This document shows positions 7,182 through 14,185 of a DNA stretch of 14,207 bases, in pieces. The notes below the pieces were generated by a model. It was not told the DNA's origin and did not search any database. It saw nothing but the letters and a program-made list of their open reading frames with translations. This DNA is from Prevotella sp. CAG:485 (GTDB lineage Bacteria > Bacteroidota > Bacteroidia > Bacteroidales > Muribaculaceae): positions 3,829 to 18,035 of the forward strand of contig FR897849.1 of the NCBI GenBank assembly GCA_000437495.1, read 5' to 3'. Positions within the stretch are counted from its first letter, which is position 1. Every line of letters begins with the position of its first letter. The translations under genes were made by a program, and so were the position numbers.

Positions 7182-7970
7182 TTATTTTGCGTTATGGGGT
7201 GCTACCTTACCGGCTTTCTTTAGCCCGGCAAATTCCTTTTTAGCTTTTTCAAGCTGAGCGTTGAAGCCCGGGTCGGCATGGAGGCGAGCCACCACACCGG
7301 CGCCTGTGATGCGGCCGGCATCCACGTCGCTCTGGAAGTGATAGCCGCAGATGACACGGCTCTCGCCCATCTGATAGCCGCGCTGCAGAATATCGTTGAT
7401 GCGGTCGGGGTTAATCTCGCTCAGTACCAACGCGGTGGCCCAGCCTATGGAGGTATGGCCCGAGGGATATGAGCCGTTGGTACTGAGCTCTTCCTGCTGC
7501 TCAGGGTTGCACGTCATCTCGCCGTAGAAGGAAAACGGACGCTGACGGTTGTAGTAGTCCTTGGCTGCGCGTGTGGCCAGGTCGCCGGCATCCTCACGCA
7601 TGCCCACAATGAGCTTGTAGATTTCGGGCGTATCCTGCGGATTGATGTTGATGCCGAAAGCCTCGGAGAAGGCGTCGGGCAAATGCTGTCCGCCGATACG
7701 GGCATCCTGAAAGGCCTGCTCGCCGCGAGGAGTGTTGCGCTGCATCTTGCCCCAGTTGTAGCGGGCCTGGTCATAGAGGAAAGCCACCGAGGCAGGGTCG
7801 GGCGGCCCGGGAAGAAGCTGAAGGCTGTTGGGCACCTGGTCTATCTCCAGAAAATAGACGTCGGGGTTGGTGCTGTGTCCCTTGACTTTGCCATCTTTGG
7901 TCTGCGCCGTTGCCGTCATGCACATCAGACTAAGCAAAAGCAGCAGCAGCGAATTTACTGTTTTCTTCAT
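7182..7970 (-). CDS. Class A non-specific acid phosphatase (PAP2 superfamily)
   Basis: A 262-residue secreted phosphatase of the PhoN/PhoC type, which hydrolyses many organic phosphate monoesters in the periplasm or outside the cell. The signal peptide covers about 1-22 (MKKTVNSLLLLLLSLMCMTA). The complete family signature is present: K137-x6-R144-P145, PSGH at 169-172, and S204-R205-x5-H211-x3-D215, where H211 is the nucleophile and H172 the proton donor by family precedent. Length matches class A enzymes (about 250). Immediately downstream is an OprP-like porin, which together would make a phosphate-scavenging pair. Upstream on the same strand is a lipoprotein gene ending 79 nt away in a hairpin. 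No clear promoter was found in that gap. Confidence 0.92.
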   Translation of the reverse strand: MKKTVNSLLLLLLSLMCMTATAQTKDGKVKGHSTNPDVYFLEIDQVPNSLQLLPGPPDPASVAFLYDQARYNWGKMQRNTPRGEQAFQDARIGGQHLPDAFSEAFGININPQDTPEIYKLIVGMREDAGDLATRAAKDYYNRQRPFSFYGEMTCNPEQQEELSTNGSYPSGHTSIGWATALVLSEINPDRINDILQRGYQMGESRVICGYHFQSDVDAGRITGAGVVARLHADPGFNAQLEKAKKEFAGLKKAGKVAPHNAK

Positions 7971-8036
7971 AGTACGGGGAATTATGTGAATTAAGGTATT
8001 GAAAAAACAACCTTCAGGCTACAAAGGTTTGCCAAT

Positions 8037-8064
8037 CCGAGTGTTCAGCTTACTGAACACTCGG
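8037..8064 (-). terminator. Perfect hairpin spanning the lipoprotein stop codon
   Basis: CCGAGTGTTCAG (8037-8048) and CTGAACACTCGG (8053-8064) form a 12-bp perfect stem with a 4-nt loop. The lipoprotein stop codon (TAA on the minus strand, 8052-8050) lies inside the loop. There is no T-run after it, so termination may be weak; it could instead protect the 3' end or affect read-through into the phosphatase. Confidence 0.5.
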
Positions 8065-9168
8065 GAGCTTCTTAAGCAATTCGGGGAAGTTGTTGGCCCT
8101 GTCCACCAGCTCACCTTTGGAGTTATAGAGGAAGAAGGTGGGAAGACCCTGCAACGCATAGTTTCGGGCATTGAGCGAGCCCTGACCGTCGGGGTCAATC
8201 ACCGTGGTCCAGGGAATGTCGCGAACCTCTTCACGCCATGCCGCTATGTTGGTGTTCAGACAAACCATGTAGAAGTTCATGCTGTTGCCGTAAGTGCCGT
8301 AAACCTTGCCCAACTCACCGGTTACCACGGCCGAATTTTCCTGACCCATGGAGGTGAAAATAACCAGAGTCGGTTTGCCGTTTGAGGCTATTGTGGAGAG
8401 CTTCTGAGGCCTTCCGGTTTTGTCTTTAAGCTCCATGTCAATCATGGCCGACTCGCCGGCCTGCACTTTGCGCACGCGACCCTGAGCGGAGTTGCGCGAG
8501 CGCTGGGCGCGCAGAGCCAATTGCTCAAGAGCTTTGGCGCGCGGGTCGTCGGGACGGTATTGCTGATAAGCGGTGGCCACAGCCGAGAAGGCGCGGGCAT
8601 CCTCGGGGGTGTTGATGTTGAAGAGCTGCTTGCCGCCTACGTTACAGGTCAGGGCGTAATACTGCAGCACTGTGGGATGTCCCTGAGCCGCCAGAACCAC
8701 ATTACTCAGCACCCAGCGCTTGAAGAGAGCCACCGAATCGGGGTTGTTGAGGTTCAGGCACCCCAGGCGCTTTTGGAACTGGGTCATGAGGTTGGCCTGG
8801 TCGGTGCCGACCAGGGTAAAGTCGGAGCCGAACTGCTTGGCTGTGGTGGTAAGCGTCAGGGTCTCGATGGAGTCAACGGGCAGATAGATATACGAGCCGC
8901 CGTAGCTGAGGCGGTAAAGCTCGGGTTGTTCAGGAGCAGGCAGGCGAAGCGAGAAATGTCCGTCGGCATCCGTGCGGGCCGAATCGAGCGGCACCCACAT
9001 GCCCGAGGCATTGGCACACTCAATGACTATGGTCTTGTTGTCGGCGCCGTTCACCGTGCCCTCAACCTTGAATTTGGGGTCGGAACAAGACGAGCTGCCG
9101 ATTAAAAAGAGAGCTGCGGCCAGGCCGGCCAACAGATTTTTAATATTTTTAACGTTTGAGGTATTCAT
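8050..9168 (-). CDS. DUF4369/thioredoxin-fold lipoprotein lacking the CxxC motif
   Basis: A 372-residue probable lipoprotein: a hydrophobic signal (11-24) ends in SSSC with C28, followed by SDPKF. Residues about 33-110 match the DUF4369 domain common in Bacteroidetes (KVEGTVNG..., DADGHFSL). Residues about 240-372 have the TlpA/AhpC-like thioredoxin fold: KPTLVIFTS, then a cis-proline in GLPTFFLY (P343). The usual WCxxC is replaced by SMGQENS (273-279), so a thiol-disulfide exchange role is unlikely; a binding or scaffold role is possible. The ATG at 9168 is chosen because it opens the signal peptide and lies just downstream of a -7 box; the longer frame upstream would run through the promoter into pnp. 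Function beyond the fold is unknown. Confidence 0.85.
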   Translation of the reverse strand: MNTSNVKNIKNLLAGLAAALFLIGSSSCSDPKFKVEGTVNGADNKTIVIECANASGMWVPLDSARTDADGHFSLRLPAPEQPELYRLSYGGSYIYLPVDSIETLTLTTTAKQFGSDFTLVGTDQANLMTQFQKRLGCLNLNNPDSVALFKRWVLSNVVLAAQGHPTVLQYYALTCNVGGKQLFNINTPEDARAFSAVATAYQQYRPDDPRAKALEQLALRAQRSRNSAQGRVRKVQAGESAMIDMELKDKTGRPQKLSTIASNGKPTLVIFTSMGQENSAVVTGELGKVYGTYGNSMNFYMVCLNTNIAAWREEVRDIPWTTVIDPDGQGSLNARNYALQGLPTFFLYNSKGELVDRANNFPELLKKLPSVQ

Positions 9169-9185
9169 CGATGGGTTGAATTTGG

Positions 9186-9239
9186 GTGCAAAGTTAATAA
9201 AACCTTTGGAAAAACGCGCCAAATGTATTAACTTTGCAC
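9186..9239. promoter_or_regulatory. Symmetric divergent promoter region, lipoprotein and pnp
   Basis: GTGCAAAGTTAATA (9186-9199) and TATTAACTTTGCAC (9226-9239) are a perfect 14-bp inverted repeat separated by 26 nt. Each arm contains a TAACTTTG -7 box pointing outwards. For pnp (+), TTTG at 9205-9208 is the -33 element with a 20-nt spacer to 9229-9236. For the lipoprotein (-), TTTG at 9223-9220 is a possible -33 element with a 23-nt spacer to 9196-9189, longer than ideal. The two promoters interleave, so they probably compete. Confidence 0.7.
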
Positions 9240-9265
9240 GAATTTTTAGAAGACAAAAAAATCTG

Positions 9266-11542
9266 ATGTTAAAGCCAATCAAAAAAACCATTGAACTTGG
9301 CGATGGCCGTGTCATTACCATAGAGACGGGCAAACTTGCCAAGCAAGCAGATGGAGCTGTAGAAGTAAGAATGGGCAACACGATGCTGTTGGCCACCGTG
9401 TGCTCGGCCAAAGAGGCCAATGAGGGCGTGGACTTCATGCCCCTCACCGTAGAATACAAAGAGAAATATGCCTCGATAGGCCGTTATCCGGGCGGATTCC
9501 TGAAACGCGAAGGTCGTTCGTCAGATTACGAGATACTGACGTCGCGCCTTGTTGACCGCGTGCTTCGCCCCCTTTTCCCCGACAATTATCACGCCGAGAC
9601 GTTTGTAAATGTAACTCTCTACTCGGCCGACGAGAATGATGCTCCCGACGCTCTTGCAGGTCTGGCAGCCTCTGCCGCTCTGGCCTGCAGCGACATACCT
9701 TTCCACGGACCTATCTCGGAGGTGCGTGTGGCTCGCGTTGACGGCGAATGGGTCATCAACCCCACGTTCGCTCAGATGGAACGCGCCGACATAGAACTGA
9801 TGGTTGGCGCCACCTTCGACAACATCATGATGGTGGAAGGCGAAATGAACGAGGTGAGCGAGGCTGAGCTCCTCGAAGCTCTCAAAGTAGCTCACAACGC
9901 CATCAAGGAGCAGTGCAAGGTGCAGGAAGAGCTGATGCGCGAAAGCGGCCACGAGCAGAAACGTGAATACAACCACGAGATAAACGACGACGCTCTGCGC
10001 GCCGACGTTCATGCCAAATGCTACGACAAAGCTTACGCCATAGCCCGCCAGGGCAACGCCGACAAACACTGGCGTGCCGACCAGTTTGAGGCTATCTGCA
10101 ACGAATACATTGAGCAGATGCCCGAACTCACCGAGGAGCAGCTGGAGCGGTACAACGAGGATCAGCGCATTGCCATGGTGAAGCGCTATTATCACGATGT
10201 GGAGAAAGAGGCCATGCGCCGCTGTGTGCTTGACGAGGGCATCCGTCTCGACGGCCGCAAAACCACCGAGATACGTCCCATCTGGTGCGAGGTGGATTAT
10301 CTGCCCGGCCCTCACGGAGCAGCCATCTTTACCCGTGGCGAGACGCAGGCTCTGGTAACCTGCACCCTGGGTACCACCAACGACGAAAAGATTGTTGACG
10401 ATGTGCTCAACCAAAGCAAGGAGCGCTTCCTGCTTCACTATAACTTCCCGCCCTTCAGCACCGGCGAGGCTCGTGCCCAGCGCGGTGTCGGACGTCGCGA
10501 AATAGGCCACGGTAACCTGGCTCACCGCGCCCTGAAACGTATGTTCCCCGACGGCTTCCCCTACACCTGCCGCATTGTCAGCGACATTCTGGAATCCAAC
10601 GGTTCATCGTCGATGGCTACGGTATGCGGCGGCACCTTGGCTCTGCTCGATGCCGGCGTGAAGATGAAACGCCCGGTGGCAGGTGTGGCCATGGGTCTTA
10701 TCTCCGACCCCGGAAACACCAAATATGCCATCCTCAGCGACATCCTGGGCGATGAAGATCACCTCGGCGACATGGACTTCAAGGTAACCGGCACCGTAAA
10801 CGGCATCACCGCCACTCAGATGGACATTAAGTGCGACGGCCTGAGCTACGAGGTGTTGGAGAAGGCTCTGAACCAGGCTCGCGACGGACGTATGCACATA
10901 CTCAACATCATCAAGGAGACTATACCCGAGGCCCGCGAGGACTACAAGCCTCACGTTCCGCGTCTGGTAACCATAGAGATACCCAAAGAGATGATAGGCG
11001 CCGTGATAGGCCCGCAAGGCAAGGTTATCCAGGGTATCCAGGAGGAGACCGGCACCACCATCTCCATTACTGAGGATGAGGAGACCGGCGTAGGCACCGT
11101 AGAGATAGCCTCCAAGGACAAGAACGGCATAGAAGCCGCTCTGCAGCGCATCAAGGCTATTGTGGCCATTCCCGAAGAGGGCGAGACATACCGCGGCAAA
11201 GTAAGGTCGATACTCGACTTTGGCGCTTTCGTGGAGTTTATGCCCGGCCGCGACGGCCTGCTCCATATCAGCGAAATAAGCTGGGACCGTCTTCCCGACA
11301 TGGCCAGCAGCGGCATCAAGGAAGGCGACGAGCTGACGGTGAAGCTGATAGAGATAGACAAGAAGACGGGCAAATATCGTCTGAGCATGCGTGCATTGCA
11401 GCCCAAGCCGGAAGGCTATGTAGAGCGTGAGGCACGTCCTCGCCGCGAAGGAGGTCCCCGCCGCGAAGGCGACCGTCCGCGTCGTCCCGAAGGCCGTGGC
11501 CCGCGCCGTAACAACGGCGATCGCGGACCCCGTCACGATTAA
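9266..11542 (+). CDS. pnp: Polyribonucleotide nucleotidyltransferase (PNPase)
   Basis: PNPase degrades RNA 3' to 5' by phosphorolysis and can add tails in reverse; it works as a trimer. The 758 residues show the full domain order: RNase PH domain 1 (about 10-145), helical linker (about 240-320), RNase PH domain 2 (about 325-555) with the phosphate-binding GSSSMA (446-451) and acidic cluster SDILGDEDHLGDMDFK (491-506), a KH domain with GAVIGPQGK (578-586), and an S1 domain (640-711, GAFVEFMPGRDGLLHISE). A basic tail (715-758) rich in RRE, PRR and RG follows, probably an extra RNA-binding extension. The ATG at 9266 is chosen because MLKPIKKTIELGDGRVITIE begins the family's first strand and lies about 24 nt past the predicted transcription start. 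A strong terminator follows. Confidence 0.97.
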   Translation: MLKPIKKTIELGDGRVITIETGKLAKQADGAVEVRMGNTMLLATVCSAKEANEGVDFMPLTVEYKEKYASIGRYPGGFLKREGRSSDYEILTSRLVDRVLRPLFPDNYHAETFVNVTLYSADENDAPDALAGLAASAALACSDIPFHGPISEVRVARVDGEWVINPTFAQMERADIELMVGATFDNIMMVEGEMNEVSEAELLEALKVAHNAIKEQCKVQEELMRESGHEQKREYNHEINDDALRADVHAKCYDKAYAIARQGNADKHWRADQFEAICNEYIEQMPELTEEQLERYNEDQRIAMVKRYYHDVEKEAMRRCVLDEGIRLDGRKTTEIRPIWCEVDYLPGPHGAAIFTRGETQALVTCTLGTTNDEKIVDDVLNQSKERFLLHYNFPPFSTGEARAQRGVGRREIGHGNLAHRALKRMFPDGFPYTCRIVSDILESNGSSSMATVCGGTLALLDAGVKMKRPVAGVAMGLISDPGNTKYAILSDILGDEDHLGDMDFKVTGTVNGITATQMDIKCDGLSYEVLEKALNQARDGRMHILNIIKETIPEAREDYKPHVPRLVTIEIPKEMIGAVIGPQGKVIQGIQEETGTTISITEDEETGVGTVEIASKDKNGIEAALQRIKAIVAIPEEGETYRGKVRSILDFGAFVEFMPGRDGLLHISEISWDRLPDMASSGIKEGDELTVKLIEIDKKTGKYRLSMRALQPKPEGYVEREARPRREGGPRREGDRPRRPEGRGPRRNNGDRGPRHD

Positions 11543-11562
11543 TCCAATAACCCCACCATAGC

Positions 11563-11605
11563 AGGAGGCAGCCACCGACACCCGGTAGCTGCCTCCTCCT
11601 TTTTT
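11563..11605 (+). terminator. Intrinsic terminator after pnp
   Basis: AGGAGGCAGC (11563-11572) pairs with GCTGCCTCCT (11588-11597), extended by ACCG/CGGT after a C-A mismatch. CCTTTTTT follows. It begins 20 nt after the pnp stop. The rest of the gap up to 11837 holds no gene I can support. Confidence 0.88.
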
Positions 11606-11837
11606 CCCTTTCCTCTTTCCGCCTTTATACCCCCCAAGGCACCGCTTTCTAACCTTTGTCTCCCTAATATTATGCGCTTGTATCCCTTTCTAAGGCCTAC
11701 AAAACGGCGTGTCACAGTTGGTATTTTCAGACCTCATTTTGTGGGCTGAATCCTATTCACTATCGTATCGAGAGACCTTATTCGACTATGAAGCACTGAC
11801 CAAAATGATAGCCACCGACAAAAGTAAGCTACATCCT

Positions 11838-12107
11838 TCAGCAGACAACATCAACTATTGGATTCCCGAAAAAAGTGGAAAGCTTGGCAATGGTTGCCAG
11901 GGTAAAGTTATGTTCACCACTTAACCATCTGGTAATTTCATTAGGACGCTTGCCAAGGGCTTCGGCCAACTGCTTTCGGTTGAGACCCCGCTGACGCATC
12001 AGAGTGTCTATTCGGTTGGATATGGCGAAAGAGAGGCGTGTTTCCTCTCGCTTTTCGCGTGGAATCTCGTCAAAAATTTCTTGCAGAGGAATATTAGCGT
12101 TTCTCAT
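11838..12107 (-). CDS. HigA-like antitoxin, XRE-family helix-turn-helix
   Basis: An 89-residue DNA-binding protein. The helix-turn-helix covers about 30-80: ISNRIDTLMRQRGLNRKQLA, then EALGKRPNEITRWLSGEHNF, typical of XRE/HigA antitoxins. The N-terminal 28 residues are charged and may fold onto the toxin. It overlaps the end of the upstream toxin-like gene by 4 nt (ATGA at 12107-12104), giving the toxin-first order of HigBA-type systems. Such antitoxins repress their own promoter; a palindrome beside the -7 box upstream is a possible site. The domain is certain; assignment to a named type II family is by context. Confidence 0.82.
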   Translation of the reverse strand: MRNANIPLQEIFDEIPREKREETRLSFAISNRIDTLMRQRGLNRKQLAEALGKRPNEITRWLSGEHNFTLATIAKLSTFFGNPIVDVVC

Positions 12108-12487
12108 ATCTCAAAAGGTTTATCGGTCAGTATTTCTGTTTCAGTAATCTGCACGTTGCCGGAGCGCACTTCCTGTTTGAGAAGACGCTCGAACTTCTGT
12201 AAATCTATAACGTATCCTTGTAGCTTTTCGTTTTCCTCGTATGTTCGGCTGTTCTTCACATCGCCATTACCGAGGACGAGAATTTTATCAGTCAACCGAA
12301 GACAATATAGACGCAACTTTGATTTCAATACAGGGAGTGCAACTACAGAATCGCTCATCTTGCCTTCGCGTCGAAAGTATCGTTCTAATGCGCCATTCGA
12401 CAATATCTGTTCTACGAATCGCATAATCGCTTGAAAATCGGGATTCAGTTCTGCATCTTGCCTGAATTTAGTGACGAATTTTTTCAA
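12104..12487 (-). CDS. HigB-like toxin, apparently lacking its N-terminus through a frameshift
   Basis: The 127 residues read GALERYFRREGKMSDSV, then LRLYCLRLTDKILVLGNG and KNSRTYEENEKLQGYVIDLQ, a pattern I associate with RelE/HigB-like type II toxins encoded beside XRE antitoxins in Bacteroidetes. HigB-type toxins cut mRNA on the ribosome; activity here is not shown. The only start available in this frame upstream of the conserved part is a TTG at 12487, because TGA lies 9 nt before it. Directly upstream in another frame lies an ATG-led peptide ending MYTIQFLSDDMSVFEK, which would join smoothly to FVTKFRQDAEL if one A were removed from the six-A run at 12484-12479. I therefore think the gene is frameshifted in this copy. 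It overlaps the antitoxin gene by 4 nt. Confidence 0.65.
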   Translation of the reverse strand: MKKFVTKFRQDAELNPDFQAIMRFVEQILSNGALERYFRREGKMSDSVVALPVLKSKLRLYCLRLTDKILVLGNGDVKNSRTYEENEKLQGYVIDLQKFERLLKQEVRSGNVQITETEILTDKPFEI

Positions 12488-12575
12488 AGACGCTCATATC
12501 GTCAGACAAGAACTGTATTGTATACATAGTGCAACTGTCACTGCTGTTGACCAAAAGGAGTTCTACTTCGCTCAT
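12468..12575 (-). pseudogene. Displaced 5' end of the toxin gene
   Basis: ATG at 12575 opens a 35-codon frame (MSEVELLL... MYTIQFLSDDMSVFEKIRH) that stops at 12468. Its last part joins the toxin frame through a +1 shift within the run of six A. An internal ATG at 12527 (MYTIQFLSD) is the likelier family start; the restored toxin would then be about 140 residues. A sequencing error in the homopolymer, a real mutation, or slippage could explain it. Confidence 0.55.
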
Positions 12576-12586
12576 AGTGCTTTGCG

Positions 12587-12634
12587 TTGGAAATTCCAAT
12601 GCAAAGTTACAAAATATGTTTTACACAAATGTAA
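12587..12634 (-). promoter_or_regulatory. Toxin-antitoxin promoter with two palindromes
   Basis: On the minus strand TAACTTTG (12609-12602) is a perfect -7 box. TTTG (12629-12626) is a possible -33 element, though the 16-nt spacer is short. A 6-bp inverted repeat, TTGGAA-A-TTCCAA (12587-12599), sits just downstream of the -7 box, and a second, TTACA-CAAA-TGTAA (12621-12634), surrounds the -33 element. Both are plausible operators for the HigA-like repressor. Confidence 0.5.
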
Positions 12635-12730
12635 GCATTGGAGAATTTTTTCAAGCGTTGCCTGAAGGGGGTGTAACATTGCTGTGGGGGTTGACGTCAT
12701 ATATGCGAATCAAAACTTAAAAATGCTAAA

Positions 12731-14185
12731 ATGAAATCAAAAATCGTTTGTTCGGTGTATCGGTGCGCAGCGGCTGTGCTTTTTATGGTTATGCCGTTCA
12801 TGATAAAGGCGTATACGATAAGCGGCAGGATGGTTGAGAAGGAGACGGGAGAGGCCTGTCTCGGCGTCTCTTATAATGTATATCTGTTGCCCGACACGGT
12901 AAAGCCTATCCTCAGCGGCATGACAGGTGAAGGGGGTCGGTTCAACTTCAGCGCCAGGAAAAGCGGCGAGTATTGTCTCACCACTTCGGCTGCCGGCTAT
13001 TCGCCGCTCAGGCACATTTTTGAGGTCAAGAGCAACACGGATTTGGGGGTGTTGACGCTGTCGGCAGCGGCGAAAGAACTTGACGAAGTGGTGGTTGTAA
13101 GTCGCAGAGACCTTATCCGCAGCGACGGCGCCAAGCTCACCTACGATATGGAGAAAGACCCCGACAGCGGCGCCAAAACGGTGTTGGAGATGCTGCGAAG
13201 GGTGCCTATGGTGAGCGTAGACGGTGAAGACAACATAAAGGTCAAGGGTCAAAGCAATTTCAAGATATACGTCAACGGCAAACCCGACCCTATGCTCAGT
13301 TCCGACCCCAAGAGCATTCTTAAGGCTATGCCGGCATCATCTATAAAGCGGATTGAGGTGATAACGGACCCGGGCGCCAAATATGAGGCTGAAGGCACGG
13401 GCGGCATCCTCAACATCATCACGGTGACGAAACAACGCACGGAAGGCTACAGCGGCAATGCGCGTGCCGGCATGTCGAACAGGGGTTACAACGGGTCGGT
13501 ATATCTGCGCGGCAAATACCGCAATGTCACGGCAGCAGTGTCAGCCAACGGCAACAACCGACGTGTGATGCAACCGCACACTTACGGTAATTACGAACGC
13601 GAGAACCTGACCTCCGACAAGAACCGTTTCTACCGCATCCGCACGCGCCAGAACAACAAATATTCATACACCGGCGCCGGACTGGATTTAAGCTGGGAAC
13701 CTGACACGTTGAACCTGTTCACCTTTACGGCTCGTTACAGTCATTCGTATGACGCCTCCGTGTCTGACCAGACGCTGTCTATGTGGTCGGTTGACAATGA
13801 GCCGCAATGGAGCTATAACCGCCGTATTCTCACGCATCAGGACCGCCGGGGCCTCACTTCTTCTTTGTCGTATCAGCACACTTTCCCCAACAACACGCTC
13901 CATTTCCTGGCGCTGACGTATCAGTTCGACTACAACTGGGCGCCGAGAGAGAGCAATACGAGCAGCAGCGACTATATCAATTTCCCGGGTACGGAGGATC
14001 CGTTTAACCGTCATCTCACCAACAGCTATATGGGGCACCATACGTTGCAGATAGATTATTCGCTGCCTCTGTTTGCCGACCGCCATACCTTGGAAACGGG
14101 TGCAAAAGCTGTGATACGGTCGAACCGGATGAACGAGAGTACGGCTCTGTCGGACAACGGGGAAGTCTTCAACAGGAGTCATTAG
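12731..14185 (+). CDS. TonB-receptor-like outer-membrane beta-barrel protein, truncated
   Basis: The 484 residues begin with a signal peptide (about 1-27, CAAAVLFMVMPFMIKA). A carboxypeptidase-regulatory-like domain follows (about 28-110). Next is a plug-like domain (about 115-234) with LDEVVVVSRR, VLEMLRRVPMVSVDG, IKRIEVITDPGAKYEAEGTG and GILNIITV. Barrel strands start near 236. This is the Bacteroidetes outer-membrane beta-barrel family related to TonB-dependent receptors, whose members usually run to about 750-950 residues. Here a TAG at 14183 ends the frame mid-barrel after GEVFNRSH, and there is no C-terminal aromatic closing strand. The last 27 bases of the window are strongly AT-rich compared with the gene. 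I infer truncation by an insertion, rearrangement or frameshift; the product is probably non-functional. No SusD-like partner is visible. The start ATG directly opens the signal peptide. Confidence 0.82.
   Translation: MKSKIVCSVYRCAAAVLFMVMPFMIKAYTISGRMVEKETGEACLGVSYNVYLLPDTVKPILSGMTGEGGRFNFSARKSGEYCLTTSAAGYSPLRHIFEVKSNTDLGVLTLSAAAKELDEVVVVSRRDLIRSDGAKLTYDMEKDPDSGAKTVLEMLRRVPMVSVDGEDNIKVKGQSNFKIYVNGKPDPMLSSDPKSILKAMPASSIKRIEVITDPGAKYEAEGTGGILNIITVTKQRTEGYSGNARAGMSNRGYNGSVYLRGKYRNVTAAVSANGNNRRVMQPHTYGNYERENLTSDKNRFYRIRTRQNNKYSYTGAGLDLSWEPDTLNLFTFTARYSHSYDASVSDQTLSMWSVDNEPQWSYNRRILTHQDRRGLTSSLSYQHTFPNNTLHFLALTYQFDYNWAPRESNTSSSDYINFPGTEDPFNRHLTNSYMGHHTLQIDYSLPLFADRHTLETGAKAVIRSNRMNESTALSDNGEVFNRSH

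Noticed and set aside
8972..9265. Upstream extension of the pnp frame to 8972
   Set aside because: It overlaps the lipoprotein gene antisense and precedes the pnp promoter; PNPase homology begins at 9266.
9169..9459. Upstream extension of the lipoprotein frame to 9459
   Set aside because: It would cross both promoters and overlap the pnp start antisense; the signal peptide clearly begins at 9168.
9521..11581. Long minus-strand frames (334 and 325 codons) antisense to pnp
   Set aside because: These are shadows of a high-GC coding strand; pnp has clear homology throughout and the antisense translations show no domain.
11709..11924. A 71-codon plus-strand frame starting GTG (FSDLILWAESYSLSYRETLF)
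   Set aside because: The composition looks protein-like, but the start is GTG with no promoter seen, it runs 87 nt into the 3' end of the opposite-strand antitoxin gene, and I recognise no family. It may be a gene remnant; there is too little to annotate it.
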